From Aliiglaciecola sp. 3_MG-2023 (GTDB lineage Bacteria; Pseudomonadota; Gammaproteobacteria; Enterobacterales; Alteromonadaceae), in contig NZ_JAUORV010000023.1 in NCBI RefSeq assembly GCF_030548205.1, positions 1 through 50,343 of the forward strand: DNA of 50,343 bases, in the 5' to 3' direction. The stretch's first letter is position 1. Each line of letters starts with the position of its first letter. The translations under genes and the position numbers were made by a program. Shown here piece by piece: positions 1-11,882 of the stretch. Below the pieces are notes generated by a model that searched no databases, was not told where the DNA came from, and worked only from the letters and a program-made list of their open reading frames with translations.

Positions 1-47
1 CTTGTCTGCTTAGTGAGTCCGTTAGGTCTCTCTCAAGCGGGAGGCGT

Positions 48-75
48 ATTCTACACTTCCGTTATTTGATGTCAA
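48..75 (-). promoter_or_regulatory. rRNA operon promoter P2 (downstream of the tandem pair)
   Basis: Read on the minus strand, a consensus TTGACA (70-75) is followed by a 16-bp spacer and TAGAAT (48-53), then the discriminator ACGCCTCCC. A T/A-tract region (about 76-110) lies upstream. The layout matches the promoter at 224-251, about 176 bp away, giving the tandem P1/P2 arrangement usual for rrn operons. Transcription runs leftward out of the window. Confidence 0.75.
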
Positions 76-223
76 CATTTTTATTTAGTTTTTTTGAATT
101 TATTTCAAATCGCTAAATTGTCTCCATCCCGCTCCACACTTGCCTTACGGCGTGCTCTTAACTTCCTTATAAAGGTGATTAAGAAGAGACATTCTTTAAA
201 GTTTGTCCCGAAGCGAGGCGCGC

Positions 224-251
224 ATTCTACAGACCATAATCGGAAGATCAA
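224..251 (-). promoter_or_regulatory. rRNA operon promoter P1 (upstream of the tandem pair)
   Basis: Read on the minus strand, TTGATC (246-251) is followed by a 16-bp spacer and TAGAAT (224-229), then a GC-rich discriminator (GCGCGCC). An A/T-rich stretch lies just upstream (about 255-285) where an UP element would sit. The short spacer and GC-rich discriminator are typical of stringently controlled rRNA promoters. The flanking yrdA gene is also next to an rRNA operon (rrnD) in E. coli. The rRNA genes themselves would lie left of the window, so the target is inferred. Confidence 0.72.
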
Positions 252-710
252 GCGCTATTTTAAAATAAATTGAAAAATCCGTTTGATTGCTGGTTTTTAC
301 GCCAAATATGGCACTTTTGCGGGATAAATAAACAATAAATAAGATGTAAGAAAGAGCCACTTATATTAGTAGCTAGAAAGCATTCGTATGTTGTCCATTA
401 CTTTCTACTAGTATGCCTTACTGAATGACCTTATTTAAATGACTTAAAACCAAGGGCTTTCAAATCATGCTTTGTTTTTTAGTTCCTACACTACTTATTA
501 TCTAGACAACGCCAAACATTAATATCAAAGATTCAATAAGAATCTAATTTGGAAAGCTCTGTAACTTTCACCTGTGTTTACATTATTTATTGAGCTTTAA
601 GGAAATAAAGCCTTTCGAACAAAGTTATGTAAAAACACCTAAAAGTCGATTTTGAAAAACAATGGTAGTATTGTTTATTAAAGAAGAGCAGTTCATAAAG
701 GTAGCAAAAC
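252..710. other. Intergenic gap between rRNA promoters and yrdA
   Basis: No coding region or RNA gene could be recognised here. The stretch is A/T-rich. It presumably holds UP-element or Fis-type sequence for the leftward rRNA promoters and the rightward promoter of the carbonic-anhydrase-like gene; a weak TTGAAA...TATTAA pair sits about 30-60 bp before that gene. An AAGG ribosome-binding site precedes the ATG at 711. Confidence 0.4.
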
Positions 711-1250
711 ATGCAAAAACCCATTTCGTCCTTTAAAGGCACAACTCCACAATTCGGAAATAAATGTTATGTAGATAATTCCAGTATCATAGTGGGTGAT
801 GTAATTTGTGGAGATGAGGTCAGTATATGGCCATTAGTTGCTGCTAGAGGAGATGTAAATACTATCCGAATAGGTAACAGAACAAATGTTCAAGATGGTA
901 CCGTACTACATGTCACTCGCTCTAGTGTTAATAATCCACAGGGATATCCGTTGATTATTGGTGACGATGTAACTATTGGTCACAAATGCATGCTCCATGG
1001 TTGTACATTGGGAAACCGTATATTAGTTGGTATGGGTGCAATTATAATGGATGGCGTAGTAGTTGAAGACGATGTATTTGTAGGAGCCGGTTGTTTAGTC
1101 CCACCGAATAAAACCCTTGAAAGCGGTTATTTATATGTTGGCAGTCCAGCAAAGCAAGCACGAAAACTTAATGATTCAGAGTTAGCATTCTTAAAAATAT
1201 CGGCTGACAACTACTTAGTCACTAAAGACGAATATTTAGCAGAAGTATAA
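711..1250 (+). CDS. yrdA: Gamma-class carbonic anhydrase-like hexapeptide-repeat protein (YrdA family)
   Basis: A 179-residue left-handed beta-helix protein of the gamma-carbonic anhydrase/YrdA/PaaY family. Repeated hexapeptide turns (for example IIVGDV, IIGDDVTIG, ILVGMG, VFVGAG) run through residues 25-130. His67, His91 and His96 occupy the positions of the three zinc ligands of the family. Family members are homotrimers with the metal at the subunit interface; physiological activity of YrdA proteins is mostly unproven. It is divergent from the rRNA promoters and convergent with the yrdB-aroE operon, the same arrangement as at E. coli rrnD. Family assignment is firm; catalytic function is inferred. 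Confidence 0.92.
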   Translation: MQKPISSFKGTTPQFGNKCYVDNSSIIVGDVICGDEVSIWPLVAARGDVNTIRIGNRTNVQDGTVLHVTRSSVNNPQGYPLIIGDDVTIGHKCMLHGCTLGNRILVGMGAIIMDGVVVEDDVFVGAGCLVPPNKTLESGYLYVGSPAKQARKLNDSELAFLKISADNYLVTKDEYLAEV

Positions 1251-1287
1251 AGGTCTACCTTTAAGTTACTGTTGATTGTAATAGTGT

Positions 1288-1536
1288 CTATCCAAGCAGC
1301 TCAGATTTAGAAAGCACAATATCGCCATTATGATTAAAACGTTCTTGCTCAATTAAAGAACTCAAATGCTCTTCAGCATCAAATTGATGAAGAGCATAAA
1401 ACCCTTCCGCTTCATCTTGATTCACTTCAGTAATATAACAATTAATTAGCGCCCCGCTATTGATAGCGAGAATTTTGAGCCCTTCATATTGCAGGTCATA
1501 TTCAAAACCATCAATTATTTGAATAGCCTGATTCAT
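1288..1536 (-). CDS. yrdB: DUF1488 family protein (YrdB-like)
   Basis: An 82-residue protein starting MNQAIQ, like E. coli YrdB, and placed directly after aroE as in E. coli. An upstream in-frame ATG at 1593 would add 19 residues deep inside aroE. The start at 1536 is preferred because its ATG overlaps the aroE stop as ATGA, a classic translational-coupling junction, and because the resulting length and N-terminus fit the family (YrdB, 85 residues). The function of DUF1488 proteins is unknown. The sequence is acidic, with no signal peptide or membrane segment. Last gene of the tsaC-hemF-aroE operon. Confidence 0.8.
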   Translation of the reverse strand: MNQAIQIIDGFEYDLQYEGLKILAINSGALINCYITEVNQDEAEGFYALHQFDAEEHLSSLIEQERFNHNGDIVLSKSELLG

Positions 1537-2363
1537 AACATACGTCTTATCTGTTGCATTACAGGTTCGATGTCTGGCATGTAGCCGCGCCACAATTTGA
1601 AACTATGGGCAGCCTGACCAATCAGCATACCTAACCCGTCACTGGTATTGGCAACACCTAAGGTTTTAGCTAGTTGTACAAAAACTGTTGGTTCAGAAAG
1701 GTAAACCATATCGTAGACCATATTTGCTCTAGATAAGACATACTCAGATATATCGGGGACTTGGCCGCTTAAACTCGCCGAGGTGCAGTTCACGATTAAG
1801 TCAAAAGGTTGTGACAAGCTGGCATTTACTTCAGCAAAATCTGCAGCGCAAACCTGATCATTGGCGAACCAATTAGCGAGTTCAGTGGCTTTCTGTTTAG
1901 TACGATTTACAATCGTAATATCTTTAACGCCTTGTTCTAATATGGGAAGAATCACTCCCCTTGCCGCGCCACCAACACCAATCAATAAAATTCTCGCATT
2001 CTCAAAATTGAAATTCTGATGTTTTAAATCTAACACCAAACCTGGTCCGTCAGTAGTTTCGCCTCTAAAGCGGTTTTCATCCAAACGAATAATAGTATTG
2101 ATAGCACCCGCTTTCACCGCTGCGGGAGAAAGCTCGGTAACCCATTTAACGCCATCCTGTTTAAACGGACTAGTTATATTACAACCCTTGGCATTGGGAT
2201 CGGCGAAAAATTCATCTAGGTTGGCTGAAAAATTACCTTTTTGACCTAAAATCTTTTGGTAATCAATGGTTTCCTGTCGTTGTTTTGCAAATGTTTGATG
2301 AATAAGTGGCGAACGACTTTGCTCTATAGGATTACCAAACACAGCATATTTATCGATATTCAA
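1533..2363 (-). CDS. aroE: Shikimate dehydrogenase (NADP+)
   Basis: Reduces 3-dehydroshikimate to shikimate in aromatic amino acid biosynthesis; cytosolic. The 276 residues match the family (272 in E. coli). The N-terminal substrate-binding lobe shows the SRSP motif near residue 16 and the N-x-T-x-P-F-K region with the catalytic Lys (NITSPFKQ) near 62-69. TDGPG near 104 carries the conserved Asp. The NADP-binding Rossmann loop GVGGAARGV lies near 129. The start is only 3 bp after the hemF stop and the stop overlaps the yrdB start, so it is translated within one operon. Confidence 0.96.
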   Translation of the reverse strand: MNIDKYAVFGNPIEQSRSPLIHQTFAKQRQETIDYQKILGQKGNFSANLDEFFADPNAKGCNITSPFKQDGVKWVTELSPAAVKAGAINTIIRLDENRFRGETTDGPGLVLDLKHQNFNFENARILLIGVGGAARGVILPILEQGVKDITIVNRTKQKATELANWFANDQVCAADFAEVNASLSQPFDLIVNCTSASLSGQVPDISEYVLSRANMVYDMVYLSEPTVFVQLAKTLGVANTSDGLGMLIGQAAHSFKLWRGYMPDIEPVMQQIRRML

Positions 2364-2366
2364 AAT

Positions 2367-3874
<1,508 letters not shown>

Positions 3875-3954
3875 TTGATTAGGAATACTTAAAATTGAGA
3901 CGTGGAGTGTAATGCAAATGGGGTAATGAAGAAAGTCGTCAGATAGAAATGAAG

Positions 3955-4524
3955 TTAATTGCTTTCAGCTGCAACCTTAGTACCACATTCTTTTTGCGGA
4001 CATTGGTAATAAACCTTACCATCCCCTTTCTTTTCTATTAATACCGACCAATGACATTTAGGACAGGCTTTATCTACAGGCTGCGAATTTAAAATATATT
4101 TACACTTTGGGTAGCCATCACAGGCATAAAAACTTTTACCATATTTATTCGTACGTTTGATTAGTTTGCCTGTTTTACACGATGGACAGGCGATGTGGAT
4201 GTCCTTTTGCTGTTTGACAGCTTCGATATGGTGGCAATCGGGATATCCGGTACAACCAATAAATAAACCAAATCGGCCTTTTTTAATCGCTAACGTTAAG
4301 CCACATTCAGGACATTCAGATCCATCAATTTGTTTGAGTTCGACGGTACTGTTGTCATGTAAGGGTTTGGCAAAATCACAGGATGGGTACTGACTACACC
4401 CCAGAAAAGCGCCGTTTTTACCTCGTTTAATTTGAAGTTTTGCGCCGCAGTCTGGACACACACCAAAGTCTCCATCGAGTGCGTGTTCATGAGCGGCAAA
4501 AAGAGTGTGATCGATTTTAGACAT
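3955..4524 (-). CDS. yrdD: Topoisomerase-type C4 zinc-finger protein (YrdD family)
   Basis: 189 residues made almost wholly of four C4 zinc ribbons like those in the C-terminus of DNA topoisomerase I. Each has a CPxC knuckle (CPDC, CPEC, CPSC, CPKC) and a later pair such as GCSQYPSC, GCTGYPDC, ACDGYPKC and QCPQKEC. There is no catalytic topoisomerase domain, so this is a stand-alone nucleic-acid-binding protein; its role is unknown. The length and order between smg and tsaC match E. coli yrdD. The ribosome-binding site in front of the ATG is weak. Confidence 0.9.
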   Translation of the reverse strand: MSKIDHTLFAAHEHALDGDFGVCPDCGAKLQIKRGKNGAFLGCSQYPSCDFAKPLHDNSTVELKQIDGSECPECGLTLAIKKGRFGLFIGCTGYPDCHHIEAVKQQKDIHIACPSCKTGKLIKRTNKYGKSFYACDGYPKCKYILNSQPVDKACPKCHWSVLIEKKGDGKVYYQCPQKECGTKVAAESN

Positions 4525-4588
4525 AATTGATCATGCCATTTGCTTCTCTTCGCAGTGGCCTATCGCCACAAATTTGACTACCTGAAAT

Positions 4589-5065
4589 TTAATGCAAGGG
4601 GCCTTCTGGCTCTTCAAATAAAAGATCTTCCATTTGTGCATAGGCATTTTCTTTACCAGGCACATTAAACAGCACCATGAGCACAACCCACTTCAGATCT
4701 TCGAGACAAAATTCTTTAGAATCTATCTCCATCACTCTATCAACAACCATTTCTCTTGTTACTGAGTCTAAAACATTAATTTGCTCTAGAAACATCAAGA
4801 AACCACGGCATTGCACATCCAAACGCATTTCTTCTTCTTGCGTATAAATGCGGTTGACTAAAGCTCCACCAGACTTCACAAAATACGGATTAATGTCCGT
4901 TTCTTGCAAAGCAGCTAACTTTTCTAACCACGACAACGCTTTATAGATTTCATCATGATGAAATCCAGCGCGCACAAGTTCGTCTGTCAATTCATCTTGA
5001 TCAACACGAATTTCAGTTTCGCTATGAATGAAATTTTCAAACAGATACATGAGGATATCGAACAT
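4589..5065 (-). CDS. smg: Smg protein (DUF494)
   Basis: 158 residues (157 in E. coli Smg), acidic and helical, beginning [16 protein letters not shown] as the family does. Its function is unknown; it is almost always adjacent to dprA, and here its start is 1 bp after the dprA stop, which suggests translational coupling. Conserved segments [13 protein letters not shown] and [19 protein letters not shown] are present, the last near the C-terminus as in other Smg proteins. No signal peptide or membrane segment. Confidence 0.94.
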   Translation of the reverse strand: MFDILMYLFENFIHSETEIRVDQDELTDELVRAGFHHDEIYKALSWLEKLAALQETDINPYFVKSGGALVNRIYTQEEEMRLDVQCRGFLMFLEQINVLDSVTREMVVDRVMEIDSKEFCLEDLKWVVLMVLFNVPGKENAYAQMEDLLFEEPEGPLH

Positions 5066-5066
5066 A

Positions 5067-6236
5067 TTATTTACCCCTCAATTTGATGTAGCCCCCAGAT
5101 ACAGAGGCTACTAAACCACGCAACTCATATTCTAATAATTGCGCCAATACGACTTTAATCGGCATATCGCTACGTTGTACAACGACGTCTAACGCAGTAA
5201 CGTCATAGTCTACACTATCTAACAATTTGTCGGTTGCCAAGCTTTCAATTGGACTTTTTTTGCTGTTTTTCGAATAATCCTTTAGAACACAAGAATTAAG
5301 GTTCTGAAACTCCTCTATAATGTCTTCTATGCTTGATACGAGTTTAGCGCCTTCTTTGATCAATAAATGAGCACCCTCACTGAGCGGGTTATTTATATTA
5401 CCGGGTATAGCAAAAACGTCACGGTTTTGTTCAATAGCATATTTTGCAGTAATGAGAGAGCCGCTGCGAATAGCAGCTTCGATAACCAATACACCCAGAG
5501 ATAGTCCACTGACGATCCGATTTCTGCGGGGAAAGTTATGGGGCGTAGGTTTAGTATTCGCCCTAAACTCCGACAAAATCAACCCTCGATTCTCAACGAT
5601 TTCTTCTGCTAGGCGAACATTTCGTTTAGGGTAAAGGTTATCTATCCCACTTCCTAACACTGCCAAAGTATTGCCGCCAACGCTCAATGCCCCTTGATGC
5701 GCGCAGGTATCAATCCCCATCGCCAAGCCACTGGTTACAGTAAACCCTTGTTGCGCGAGCCCTTGGGCAAAATCAAATCCACAACCTTTGCCATAGTGAC
5801 TCGGATTGCGGCTTCCCACCATAGCAACCTGATTAGAATCGAGTAGCTTTTTGTTTCCCCAACCAAAAAGTACGAAAGGGGGACGAGGAGTTTCAGCCAA
5901 CAATTTTGGATAATCAGGGTGATTAGGATGAACAGCAAATCGCCAGGGATCTGCTGCAAGCCAATTGAGCTCTCTATCAATTGCTCGCCAGTCGGGAGAG
6001 CTAATAGCCTTTGCTTGTGCAGCATTAAAACCCAATTCAGTGAGTTGAGAGGATGAATACGCCAGCAAAGAATGAGCTGGTAATTTGTAGACGCTCTGAA
6101 ACTTTTTTAACTTCCCCATACCAAAATGAGGAATCTGGTCCAAAGCCAACCAACAACGTAGTGCTTCTTCGGGATTGTGTGGCCCTGTTAATTGAGTATG
6201 CTTTTTTTGTTCACTTTGACGCACTTCCTGTGCCAT
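5067..6236 (-). CDS. dprA: DNA-processing protein DprA (Smf)
   Basis: Binds incoming single-stranded DNA and loads RecA during natural transformation; in species not known to be competent its role is unclear. 389 residues. An N-terminal SAM-like/HhH region is followed by the Rossmann-type DprA core with [12 protein letters not shown] near 134, [15 protein letters not shown] near 168, [13 protein letters not shown] near 192, and the [21 protein letters not shown]-type segment near 255. A C-terminal winged-helix (DML1-like) domain occupies about 325-389. It lies between the LysM gene (20-bp gap) and smg. Confidence 0.95.
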   Translation of the reverse strand: MAQEVRQSEQKKHTQLTGPHNPEEALRCWLALDQIPHFGMGKLKKFQSVYKLPAHSLLAYSSSQLTELGFNAAQAKAISSPDWRAIDRELNWLAADPWRFAVHPNHPDYPKLLAETPRPPFVLFGWGNKKLLDSNQVAMVGSRNPSHYGKGCGFDFAQGLAQQGFTVTSGLAMGIDTCAHQGALSVGGNTLAVLGSGIDNLYPKRNVRLAEEIVENRGLILSEFRANTKPTPHNFPRRNRIVSGLSLGVLVIEAAIRSGSLITAKYAIEQNRDVFAIPGNINNPLSEGAHLLIKEGAKLVSSIEDIIEEFQNLNSCVLKDYSKNSKKSPIESLATDKLLDSVDYDVTALDVVVQRSDMPIKVVLAQLLEYELRGLVASVSGGYIKLRGK

Positions 6237-6256
6237 GAGCTGTCCTTTGAATTATT

Positions 6257-7330
6257 TTATGGTTTCGCGACTATTGCTCCTTCACGAATAATTTTAGTGG
6301 AACGGGTAACCAATGCATAACTTGCTTTTTGGAATACTTTGAACACCACAACCTCCCCGACTTTTATTGCAGGTTGTTGCAACTCATCACTTCCATCAAA
6401 AAGGTTATCAACAAAATTACTTTCACCATCGTACTTGGGATTACTGCTTACTTGAATATTAGGCCCTTGAACATACACACCTAACACCGTCCCTGGTTTT
6501 ACCTTACGGCGCCCTAAATCAAGAATCACCACATCATATTTACCCAGCAACTTATGCTGTTCTAAACTACTTATTATTTGCCCTTTTTGCCTGGTTGCAG
6601 CCTTTAACTTCATACTACCAACTTGCATTCGTGCGCGAGGAAGTAACTTGTCTCCTCGTCGAGCTTCGAAATTTGCATCTTCTACAGTAACTAGATGTTG
6701 GCCAGCCACTTCACTTTCTAATGGGGTTGCATCTGCAACATGACGAATTTGAAACCCCAGTAGGTTGCCATATTGGTCACGGAGTTCATTTTGTTTTCTC
6801 ACCACATTGTATTGTTCAGGGGTATCGGAGTCGGCTTTACTTAACACTAAGTCTCCAGACGCAAATGCCGTATTGCCATCTTGGTTACCTAACAAATATG
6901 GAAGCTGTTCGTACTCGTCTTCTTCCATAATAGTACTACTTTCGATATAGGGTTGAATAATCGTCCAAGGCAAAACATTAATTGGATGGACTGATTTTAA
7001 TTCTTTGAGTCCCTCAGGCGAGAGCTTGATTTGCGGCTTAGGATCATCGCGAACGAGATCCAAAATAGGTTCACCTTGATCGTTATATCTTAGCCTTAGT
7101 TCGTCTCCAGGATAGATTAAATGGGGGTTATTAATATGTACATTATTGCGCCATAACTCTGGCCACAACCAAGGCTTGCTTAAGTACATATTGGAGATGT
7201 CCCAAAGGGTATCCCCTTTTTTAACCACATAAACTTGTGGAGCAGTTTGTTTAATATTAATTACGTCTGCAATTGTCGCCAATGGTAAAAACAATAGAAT
7301 TACCAGAAGTTTACTCAATCTTTTGCCCAT
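6257..7330 (-). CDS. Exported LysM-domain protein
   Basis: 357 residues with an N-terminal signal peptide (KRLSKLLVILLFLPLATIA) and one LysM domain at about residues 33-81 (YVVKKGDTLWDIS...IYPGDELRLRY) that would bind peptidoglycan in the periplasm. The remaining 270 residues have no domain I recognise. A gene of this type occupies the position between def and dprA in many gammaproteobacteria. A GAGGT ribosome-binding site precedes the ATG at 7330. It is divergent from def, so the 214-bp space between them must hold both promoters. Confidence 0.9.
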   Translation of the reverse strand: MGKRLSKLLVILLFLPLATIADVINIKQTAPQVYVVKKGDTLWDISNMYLSKPWLWPELWRNNVHINNPHLIYPGDELRLRYNDQGEPILDLVRDDPKPQIKLSPEGLKELKSVHPINVLPWTIIQPYIESSTIMEEDEYEQLPYLLGNQDGNTAFASGDLVLSKADSDTPEQYNVVRKQNELRDQYGNLLGFQIRHVADATPLESEVAGQHLVTVEDANFEARRGDKLLPRARMQVGSMKLKAATRQKGQIISSLEQHKLLGKYDVVILDLGRRKVKPGTVLGVYVQGPNIQVSSNPKYDGESNFVDNLFDGSDELQQPAIKVGEVVVFKVFQKASYALVTRSTKIIREGAIVAKP

Positions 7331-7544
7331 ACCAACCTCATAATGCAGCGAACCTTGTTGTTAAGTATCGACCTAAACACTGATTTGCTTGATCGAACTT
7401 TCATTCTTTTTAGGCTAGAATAGCGCCTTAAATGATTCAATAGTGTATTTTATTGAACCGTATAGTAATTAATACTGACCCTGGGTACAGTTTTACAAAA
7501 AATGTACCTTAATTCACCAAAGTATAGTGTAGCTGAAGATCAAG

Positions 7545-8057
7545 ATGGCCATTTTAAATGTATTAAAATTTCCCGACGAAAGGCTCAGAACAGTCGCTAA
7601 GCCTGTAGAGAAAGTCGACGGAGAAATTACAAAGTTAGTTGAAGACATGTTCGAAACCATGCGCGAAGAAAATGGTATTGGACTTGCTGCAACCCAGGTA
7701 AATGTGCATAAACGTGTTGTTGTTATGGACATTTCTGAAGACCAAAATACGCCTCGCGTATTTATTAATCCAGAAATTATAGAAATGGATGGTGAAGCTA
7801 TCAGTGAAGAAGGCTGTCTATCTGTTCCTAACAATTACGCAAAAGTAGAACGTGCAGAACATGTTATTGTTAAAGCGCTCGATGCTGAAGGAAAAGAATT
7901 CACATTGGAAGCAGACGGCTTATTAGCTATCTGTATACAACATGAACTCGATCACCTGAAAGGCAAGTTATTTGTGGATTACCTGTCTCCCCTCAAGCGC
8001 AAACGTATCCGCAGTAAACTAGAGAAAGAAGCGCGCCTCGCCGCCCGAGCATCTTAA
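7545..8057 (+). CDS. def: Peptide deformylase
   Basis: Removes the N-formyl group from nascent proteins. 170 residues (169 in E. coli). All three motifs are present: GIGLAATQ near 45, EEGCLSVP near 88 with the metal-binding Cys, and QHELDHLKG near 132 with two metal His and the catalytic Glu. It is followed 16 bp later by fmt, whose product makes the formyl group that Def removes; the two genes form the usual operon. Confidence 0.97.
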   Translation: MAILNVLKFPDERLRTVAKPVEKVDGEITKLVEDMFETMREENGIGLAATQVNVHKRVVVMDISEDQNTPRVFINPEIIEMDGEAISEEGCLSVPNNYAKVERAEHVIVKALDAEGKEFTLEADGLLAICIQHELDHLKGKLFVDYLSPLKRKRIRSKLEKEARLAARAS

Positions 8058-8073
8058 TGTCTGGAGTGATACA

Positions 8074-9039
8074 TTGAGCAAAAAATTGAATATCGTGTTT
8101 GCCGGTACACCGGACTTTGCAGCACAACATCTACAAGCACTGATTGAATCTGAACATAATATTATCGCAGTATACAGTCAACCAGATCGCCCTGCGGGAC
8201 GGGGGAAAAAGCTACAAGCCAGTGCAGTTAAGCAATTAGCGCTGGAACACGACATTCATGTTGAACAACCGCTATCATTAAAAACCCCTGAAGCACAGCA
8301 ACAATTAGCTGAACTTAATCCTGATATTATGATCGTTGTAGCCTATGGTTTGATACTGCCGCAAGTCGTTTTAGATACCCCTCGATTAGGCTGCCTAAAT
8401 GTTCACGGTTCTTTATTACCCCGTTGGCGCGGTGCAGCCCCTATCCAACGCGCCATTTGGGCGGGTGACGAGCAAACGGGCGTCACTATCATGCAAATGG
8501 ATAAAGGGTTAGACACAGGAGCAATGTTGCTTAAAAAAGCGATTCCCATAGAAATAACCGATACCAGTGCCAGTTTATATAGTAAATTAGCAGAAATCGG
8601 CCCGGATGCATTACTAGAATGCTTAGATAGCATTGAGTCTACTAAACCGGAAATTCAAGACGACACACTTGCAAATTACGCGCAGAAACTAAGTAAACAA
8701 GAAGCTCTTATTGATTGGACAATGTCTGCGGAGCAAATCGAACGTAACGTTCGAGCTTTCAATCCTTGGCCGGTAGCTTACTTCGAGCTAACCCCAGAGG
8801 GGAACGAACAAGCTATTGCAATCAAACTTTGGGAGGCTAGTATTGTTGATACTGGAACCACAAACTCCGAATCGCCAGGGAAAATTATTTCAGTTAGCAA
8901 AAAAGGCATTGAAGTAGCCACTGGAGAAAACAATTTATTGCTCACCAAATTACAAATACCCGGTAAAAAACCGATGCTGGTAACAGACTTAATCAATGCA
9001 AGAAAAAATTGGTTCGTTACGGGTCAATCCCTTCCGTGA
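8074..9039 (+). CDS. fmt: Methionyl-tRNA formyltransferase
   Basis: Formylates initiator Met-tRNA using 10-formyltetrahydrofolate. 321 residues (315 in E. coli). The N-terminal Rossmann domain begins [15 protein letters not shown]; the formyltransferase signature is at 108-123 ([16 protein letters not shown]) and the C-terminal OB-like tRNA-binding domain follows about residue 210. The start codon is TTG at 8074, chosen because GGAG lies at a good distance (about 8062) and the protein starts [13 protein letters not shown] as in homologues. The stop overlaps the rsmB start. Confidence 0.96.
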   Translation: MSKKLNIVFAGTPDFAAQHLQALIESEHNIIAVYSQPDRPAGRGKKLQASAVKQLALEHDIHVEQPLSLKTPEAQQQLAELNPDIMIVVAYGLILPQVVLDTPRLGCLNVHGSLLPRWRGAAPIQRAIWAGDEQTGVTIMQMDKGLDTGAMLLKKAIPIEITDTSASLYSKLAEIGPDALLECLDSIESTKPEIQDDTLANYAQKLSKQEALIDWTMSAEQIERNVRAFNPWPVAYFELTPEGNEQAIAIKLWEASIVDTGTTNSESPGKIISVSKKGIEVATGENNLLLTKLQIPGKKPMLVTDLINARKNWFVTGQSLP

Positions 9040-10376
9040 ATTCTTCTTCTGATAAACAACGAATGAAAAAAACCAGTAAAACCTTGCGCGCTGATGCCGC
9101 TAAGGTACTTTATCAAATATTAGAAAATGGTCAGTCTTCACGCGAGTCCCTGCCAAAAATTCAAGAATTATATTCAGATAAAGATAAAGCTTGGTTGCAA
9201 GAGATGGTATTTGGCGTATTGCGCCAACTTCCTGTATTGCAGAGCTGGTTAAGACAACTATTAGATAAACCCCTTAAAAACAAATACAAAGTAGCTGAAC
9301 ACCTGATTATGTTGGGCTTTTACCAACTGGCGTTCACCCGAGTGTCGACTCACGCGGCAGTTTCTGAAACCGTGGCCGCCGCTCGACAACTTAAAGTAGA
9401 GCCACTTAAAGGTTTGATCAACGCATTACTACGTAACTTTATACGACAAGAATTAGCCCAACAAACTATTAATGATCCACAAGTAAGTTCTGGCTTGCCC
9501 AAATGGCTATTCAAACGACTTCAAGTGGCTTATCCCGAGCAACTTGAGGAACTCTGTGTATCAATGCAGCAAAAGCCGCCAATTTGGTTGCGGATAAATA
9601 CCCGACAAACCAATGTCGAATCGTTTAAAAAGCGGTTAGATGAACAAGGGGTTGAATATAGTCAAAGCGAAGAACACCTCGATGGTCTTATTCTCAGCAA
9701 AGGGCAAGACATCACTCAGCTGCCCGGTTATCAACAAGGTTTATTTGCAGTTCAAGATGGAGCAGCCCAATTGGCTGCTGGTTATTTAGACACTCAGGAG
9801 AATGATTTAGTATTAGATTGTTGTGCAGCGCCTGGTGGTAAAACCTGCCACATTCTGGAACGTCAGCCAAACTTACAGAAGTGTATAGCTCTCGATATTG
9901 ATGATTCGCGATTGGATAGAGTGCGAGAAAATTTAACTCGATTAAATTTAGATGCAGAATTGGTAGCTGCAGACGCCCTGGATACAAGCAGTTGGTGGGA
10001 TGGACAATTGTTCGACCGTATTTTACTTGATGCCCCCTGTTCCGCAACCGGAGTAATAAGGCGTCACCCAGATATTAAATGGCTTCGTAAAAACGCGGAT
10101 ATAGAAGCGCTAGTTGATTTACAAAAACAAATACTCGCAACCATGTGGCAATTATTAAAGCCAGGCGGAACATTAGTTTATGCAACCTGCTCGATTTTAC
10201 CTGAAGAGAATCATCTACAAATTACTGAGTTTTTAAACAACAATGGGGATGCGACTCTTAGCAAATTAAGTGAACATGACAAAATCTCGCCACCGGGCAG
10301 GCAAATTCTTCCCGGCGAAAAACAAATGGATGGTTTCTATTATGCGAGGCTGCTAAAGTCCTCTAATGCAACATAA
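9036..10376 (+). CDS. rsmB: 16S rRNA (cytosine-967-C5)-methyltransferase RsmB
   Basis: Methylates C967 of 16S rRNA. An N-terminal NusB-like domain (about 1-145) precedes the RsmB/NSUN methyltransferase domain with the SAM loop [13 protein letters not shown]. The two catalytic cysteines are in DAPCSATG and [10 protein letters not shown]. The start is placed at GTG 9036, overlapping the fmt TGA as GTGA (446 residues). ATG 9063, giving MKKTSK at the same relative point as the E. coli MKKQRN start (437 residues), is an almost equal alternative. An ATG at 9009 reaches too far into fmt. Confidence 0.93.
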   Translation: MNSSSDKQRMKKTSKTLRADAAKVLYQILENGQSSRESLPKIQELYSDKDKAWLQEMVFGVLRQLPVLQSWLRQLLDKPLKNKYKVAEHLIMLGFYQLAFTRVSTHAAVSETVAAARQLKVEPLKGLINALLRNFIRQELAQQTINDPQVSSGLPKWLFKRLQVAYPEQLEELCVSMQQKPPIWLRINTRQTNVESFKKRLDEQGVEYSQSEEHLDGLILSKGQDITQLPGYQQGLFAVQDGAAQLAAGYLDTQENDLVLDCCAAPGGKTCHILERQPNLQKCIALDIDDSRLDRVRENLTRLNLDAELVAADALDTSSWWDGQLFDRILLDAPCSATGVIRRHPDIKWLRKNADIEALVDLQKQILATMWQLLKPGGTLVYATCSILPEENHLQITEFLNNNGDATLSKLSEHDKISPPGRQILPGEKQMDGFYYARLLKSSNAT

Positions 10377-10398
10377 ATTGTTTCGAATTTAACACATC

Positions 10399-11778
10399 AT
10401 GAAAATTATAATACTAGGCGCGGGTCAAGTAGGAGGCACATTAGCCGAGAACTTGGTTGGTGAGAAGAACGAAATTACCATTATCGATTCAGATTTAGAT
10501 ACTTTGCGGTCGTTACAAGACCGGCTAGATCTGAGAGTGGTACACGGGGTGGGTTCTCATCCAGATATTTTAGAAAAAGCCGGTGCCGAAGACGCTGATA
10601 TGCTGATTGCTGTGACTAATAGTGATGAAAGTAACATGATGGCCTGTCAGGTTGCCCACTCCTTGTTTAATACACCGACTAAAATCGCTCGAGTACGCTC
10701 GGAACAATATATTATTCATCAAGACAAACTGTTTCATCATCAAGATATTCCTGTCGATCACTTAATCGCACCAGAACAGTTAGTTACCAAAGCCATTAAA
10801 CGCTTAATTGATTATCCAGGCGCATTGCAGGTTGTAGAATTTGCAGATGGAAAAGCCAGCCTAGTGGCAGTAAAAGCCTATTATGGTGGTCTGTTAGTTG
10901 GTCATGCGTTGTCAACTTTGCGCGATCATATGCCCAATGTTGAGACACGAGTAGCAGCTATTTATCGACGCGGCAGGCCCATAAGACCCTTAGCTTCAAC
11001 GGTAATAGAAGCCGATGACGAAGTGTTTTTTATTGCTGCAACTAAACATATTAGAGCGGTGATGAGCGAACTTCAGAAACTCGAATCTAGCTACAAACGA
11101 ATTATGATTGCAGGTGGTGGCCTGATAGGAGCAGGACTGGCAAAGCGCTTAGAGCACAATCATAACGTCAAGTTAATTGAATATTCTCAAGAACGAGCCA
11201 AATACCTATCAGCACATTTAGATAAAACCATCGTTTTTTGTGGCGATGCATCCGACCATGAATTATTAACCGAAGAAAATGTGCGGCAAGTTGACGCTTT
11301 CATTGCTGTCACCAATGACGATGAAGCAAACATTATGTCGGCCATGTTAGCCAAACGACTGGGCGCACAAAAAGCAATGGTTCTAATCCAGAGAAGCGCC
11401 TATGTTGATTTGGTACAAGGCGGCGAAATTGATATTGCCTTTTCTCCTCAGCAAGCCACGATTTCTGCCCTACTCACTCATATTCGACGTGGCGATATCG
11501 TCAATGTTTATTCATTGCGCAGAGGCGCGGCGGAAGCCATAGAAGCCATCGCCCATGGTGACCAGAGTACCTCAAAAGTTATTGGCAAAAATATTAGGGA
11601 CATAAAGTTACCACCGGGAACAACCATAGGTGCAATAGTGCGTCAGGATGAAGTAATCATTGCCCATAGCACCACATCAATTGAAGCAAATGATCACGTT
11701 ATTTTATTTTTAGTTGATAAAAAATTCATTTCAGACGTTGAAAAACTATTCCAACCAAGTGCTTTCTTTTTAGGCTAG
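10399..11778 (+). CDS. trkA: Trk potassium transporter NAD-binding subunit TrkA
   Basis: Peripheral cytoplasmic regulator of the Trk K+ uptake channel. 459 residues (458 in E. coli), formed of two tandem RCK units. The first nucleotide-binding loop is [13 protein letters not shown] near residue 7; the second is [15 protein letters not shown] near 237. Each is followed by a TrkA-C subdomain. It is the last gene of def-fmt-rsmB-trkA, 22 bp after rsmB. Its membrane partner trkH is encoded nearby on the other strand at 12463-13917, with only one small gene between them. Confidence 0.97.
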   Translation: MKIIILGAGQVGGTLAENLVGEKNEITIIDSDLDTLRSLQDRLDLRVVHGVGSHPDILEKAGAEDADMLIAVTNSDESNMMACQVAHSLFNTPTKIARVRSEQYIIHQDKLFHHQDIPVDHLIAPEQLVTKAIKRLIDYPGALQVVEFADGKASLVAVKAYYGGLLVGHALSTLRDHMPNVETRVAAIYRRGRPIRPLASTVIEADDEVFFIAATKHIRAVMSELQKLESSYKRIMIAGGGLIGAGLAKRLEHNHNVKLIEYSQERAKYLSAHLDKTIVFCGDASDHELLTEENVRQVDAFIAVTNDDEANIMSAMLAKRLGAQKAMVLIQRSAYVDLVQGGEIDIAFSPQQATISALLTHIRRGDIVNVYSLRRGAAEAIEAIAHGDQSTSKVIGKNIRDIKLPPGTTIGAIVRQDEVIIAHSTTSIEANDHVILFLVDKKFISDVEKLFQPSAFFLG

Positions 11779-11882
11779 TTAAACAAAAGTTGTATATTCG
11801 CAATAGCGTAAAATATGCTAAATTACAGCACTATTGCAGTTAAACCCGTTGATTAATCTTCAACTTTTTACAGAGACAAAAA

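Noticed and set aside
1537-1593. Longer yrdB product starting at 1593
   Set aside because: The extra 19 residues come from within aroE and do not resemble the family; the ATGA overlap at 1533-1536 is the natural start.
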